Positions 63,007-64,000 of a stretch of DNA of 64,000 nt are shown in pieces (the stretch's first letter is position 1; every line of letters starts with the position of its first letter). The notes beneath the pieces were generated by a model that saw only the letters and a list, made by a program, of their open reading frames with translations, made no database searches and had not been told where the DNA came from. The stretch covers positions 1,649,792 to 1,713,791 of the forward strand of contig VUYV01000189.1 in assembly GCA_008711295.1 (NCBI GenBank), given 5' to 3'. The DNA is from Anarhynchus alexandrinus (Eukaryota; Chordata; Aves; Charadriiformes; Charadriidae). Made by a program: the position numbers and the translations under genes.

Positions 63007-63076
63007 CCCCACTGACTTCAGTCGGACTGGCTTCACATGTGAAGTTAGGTATATGTATAATTATGATTAGGATTAT
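63007..63076 (+). repeat. Ancient amniote repeat, 'CACTGACTTCAGTGGGACT' family
   Basis: CCACTGACTTCAGTCGGACT, CTTCACATGTGAAGTTAGGT and ATATGTATAA are collinear with the old family 'CACTGACTTCAGTGGGACTACTCACATGAGTAAAGTTAGGCATATGTATAAG', recalled from memory. Diverged, non-coding. Confidence 0.55.
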
Positions 63077-63082
63077 CACTTC

Positions 63083-63116
63083 AACTGTAAGCTCCCTGGG
63101 CCAGGCTATGTCTACA
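63083..63116 (+). repeat. Possible ancient repeat fragment ('GTAAGCTCTTTGGGGCAGGG' type)
   Basis: CTGTAAGCTCCCTGGGCCAG followed by GCTATGTCTAC resembles the widespread amniote repeat tail 'TTGTAAGCTCTTTGGGGCAGGGACTATGTCT'. It lies seven bases after the preceding repeat, so both could be parts of one insertion. The match is short. Confidence 0.4.
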
Positions 63117-63504
63117 TCATTATCCATTACTACGCAGAGTCCGTAGTAGCAAGCAGTGCTGTGATAATTGTGTGCCGAATTATACAGCTCACAATAAGCA
63201 AAATAGAGCACTTGGATTCTGTTCGCATATTATTATTGTTATGATTATTTTTAAACTATAAGCACTTCCCACACCAAGTGATGCAACTGCTTAAATTCAT
63301 CTCTGGGCGAAACATGTGCGGCTCTATTTACTTTACAGATCTATTTCATATGGTTTGAATTACGTCTGGTGGCCGCACATTTAGATTCCAATTTGGCAAT
63401 CAGAGCCACATGTGTTGACATGTAAATTTACACAGACTTAAGCCAGAATCTGCTTTTTTGACAAAACCTAACATCTGATCCCCTTTCTCAGAAACATCAA
63501 TACA

Positions 63505-63535
63505 AGTAAAACCCTGTTGACTTCAGTGGCAACTA
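63505..63535 (+). repeat. Scrap of an ancient palindromic amniote repeat
   Basis: ACCCTGTTGACTTCAGTGGC with AACTAC recalls 'CCCATTGACTTCAGTGGAGTTAC'. An upstream piece AGCCAGAATCTGC (63441-63453) may belong to the same copy. Confidence 0.35.
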
Positions 63536-63539
63536 CCTA

Positions 63540-64000
63540 AACCTTATACCACTTAGAGATAGCTACCAGCATTACAGAATGTCAGAGAGCGTGTCTACGT
63601 CAGCATTTTATTTCAAACCCGGAATTCATTTTACTCCCTCGTCATCCCCAGTCACCACATTTCGCCTCGTGTTGGAGGGCATTCGCGGGTTGCACAAACT
63701 GGATACCTCTTGGGTGAAACTAGACTAGAAGGTGCACTCCCAGTGCACCTACTGTGCATCAGCTGCTGGTGGGCGTTCAGGCCAGGGGACCAGAAGCGAG
63801 CTAGTCAAAGTGAAATCCCCAGCACCCATGTGATGCACGTTGGGTCCTCAGCTCTGACCGTATCATTCTACAGATCAGACTCTACTTTTAGAGCTCACCA
63901 GAGCACTCAGGCATTCATATTTGGTTGCTTATTACATTCACTCTACTTATATTCGTCTATACCAGGACTTTTGTAAACACAGTATTTCCTCTAAATATCA
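63540..64000. other. Gene-free stretch to the window end
   Basis: Mixed unique sequence. An 88-codon plus frame (63710-63976) has no recognisable domain. Nothing else is seen. Confidence 0.55.

Noticed and set aside
1..64000. Search for CRISPR arrays, operons, tRNA, rRNA and well-known microRNA sequences
   Set aside because: No regularly spaced repeats, cloverleaf-type gene or familiar mature microRNA sequence was seen. Bacterial-style features are not expected in this DNA.

Overview
This window is most likely bird nuclear DNA. The best evidence is two 5'-truncated CR1 LINE copies, both on the minus strand. The first (29341-29870) keeps the end of the CR1 reverse-transcriptase reading frame and the CR1 octamer tail (ATTCTRTG). 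The second (51569-52035) has the CR1 3' sequence seen in very high copy in bird genomes. Low repeat density, AT-rich composition and scattered decayed amniote repeats also fit a bird. I cannot name the species or the locus.

I find no supportable host protein-coding exon chain, no tRNA, rRNA or known ncRNA, and no CRISPR array or prokaryotic feature. The long open frames (up to 230 codons) lack recognisable domains. They cross homopolymer runs or lie in GC-rich patches where several frames stay open together. The window reads as a gene desert or the inside of a very large intron, of the kind that often flanks developmental regulators.

Layout: 1-6.7 kb is AT-rich unique sequence with a C/A tract and a G/T tract. 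A small CpG-rich patch lies at about 6.9 kb. From 7.2 to 13 kb the sequence is unique, with blocks that look like conserved non-coding DNA (about 11.0-11.7 and 12.6-13.0 kb). A compound AT/GT microsatellite lies at 13.5 kb. A TATA motif abuts a GC-rich patch at 14.3 kb. A single splice-bounded exon candidate lies at 16.5 kb, followed by an AT-rich block with an octamer and a palindromic pair of homeodomain cores (16.8-17.2 kb). From 20.0 to 25.1 kb there is a cluster of ancient repeats and two very CpG-dense short patches (20.75-20.99 and 24.00-24.18 kb). CR1 copy 1 is at 29.3 kb, a strong G-quadruplex motif at 34.4 kb and CR1 copy 2 at 51.6 kb. A TTAAT-rich repeated cluster lies at 55.0 kb and a broad GC-rich patch at 55.8-56.4 kb. 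Several old palindromic amniote repeats lie between 58 and 64 kb.

The only gene products visible are remnants of CR1 ORF2. Calls of 'CNE-like' and ancient repeat are from reading and memory, without alignment, and carry low or moderate confidence.
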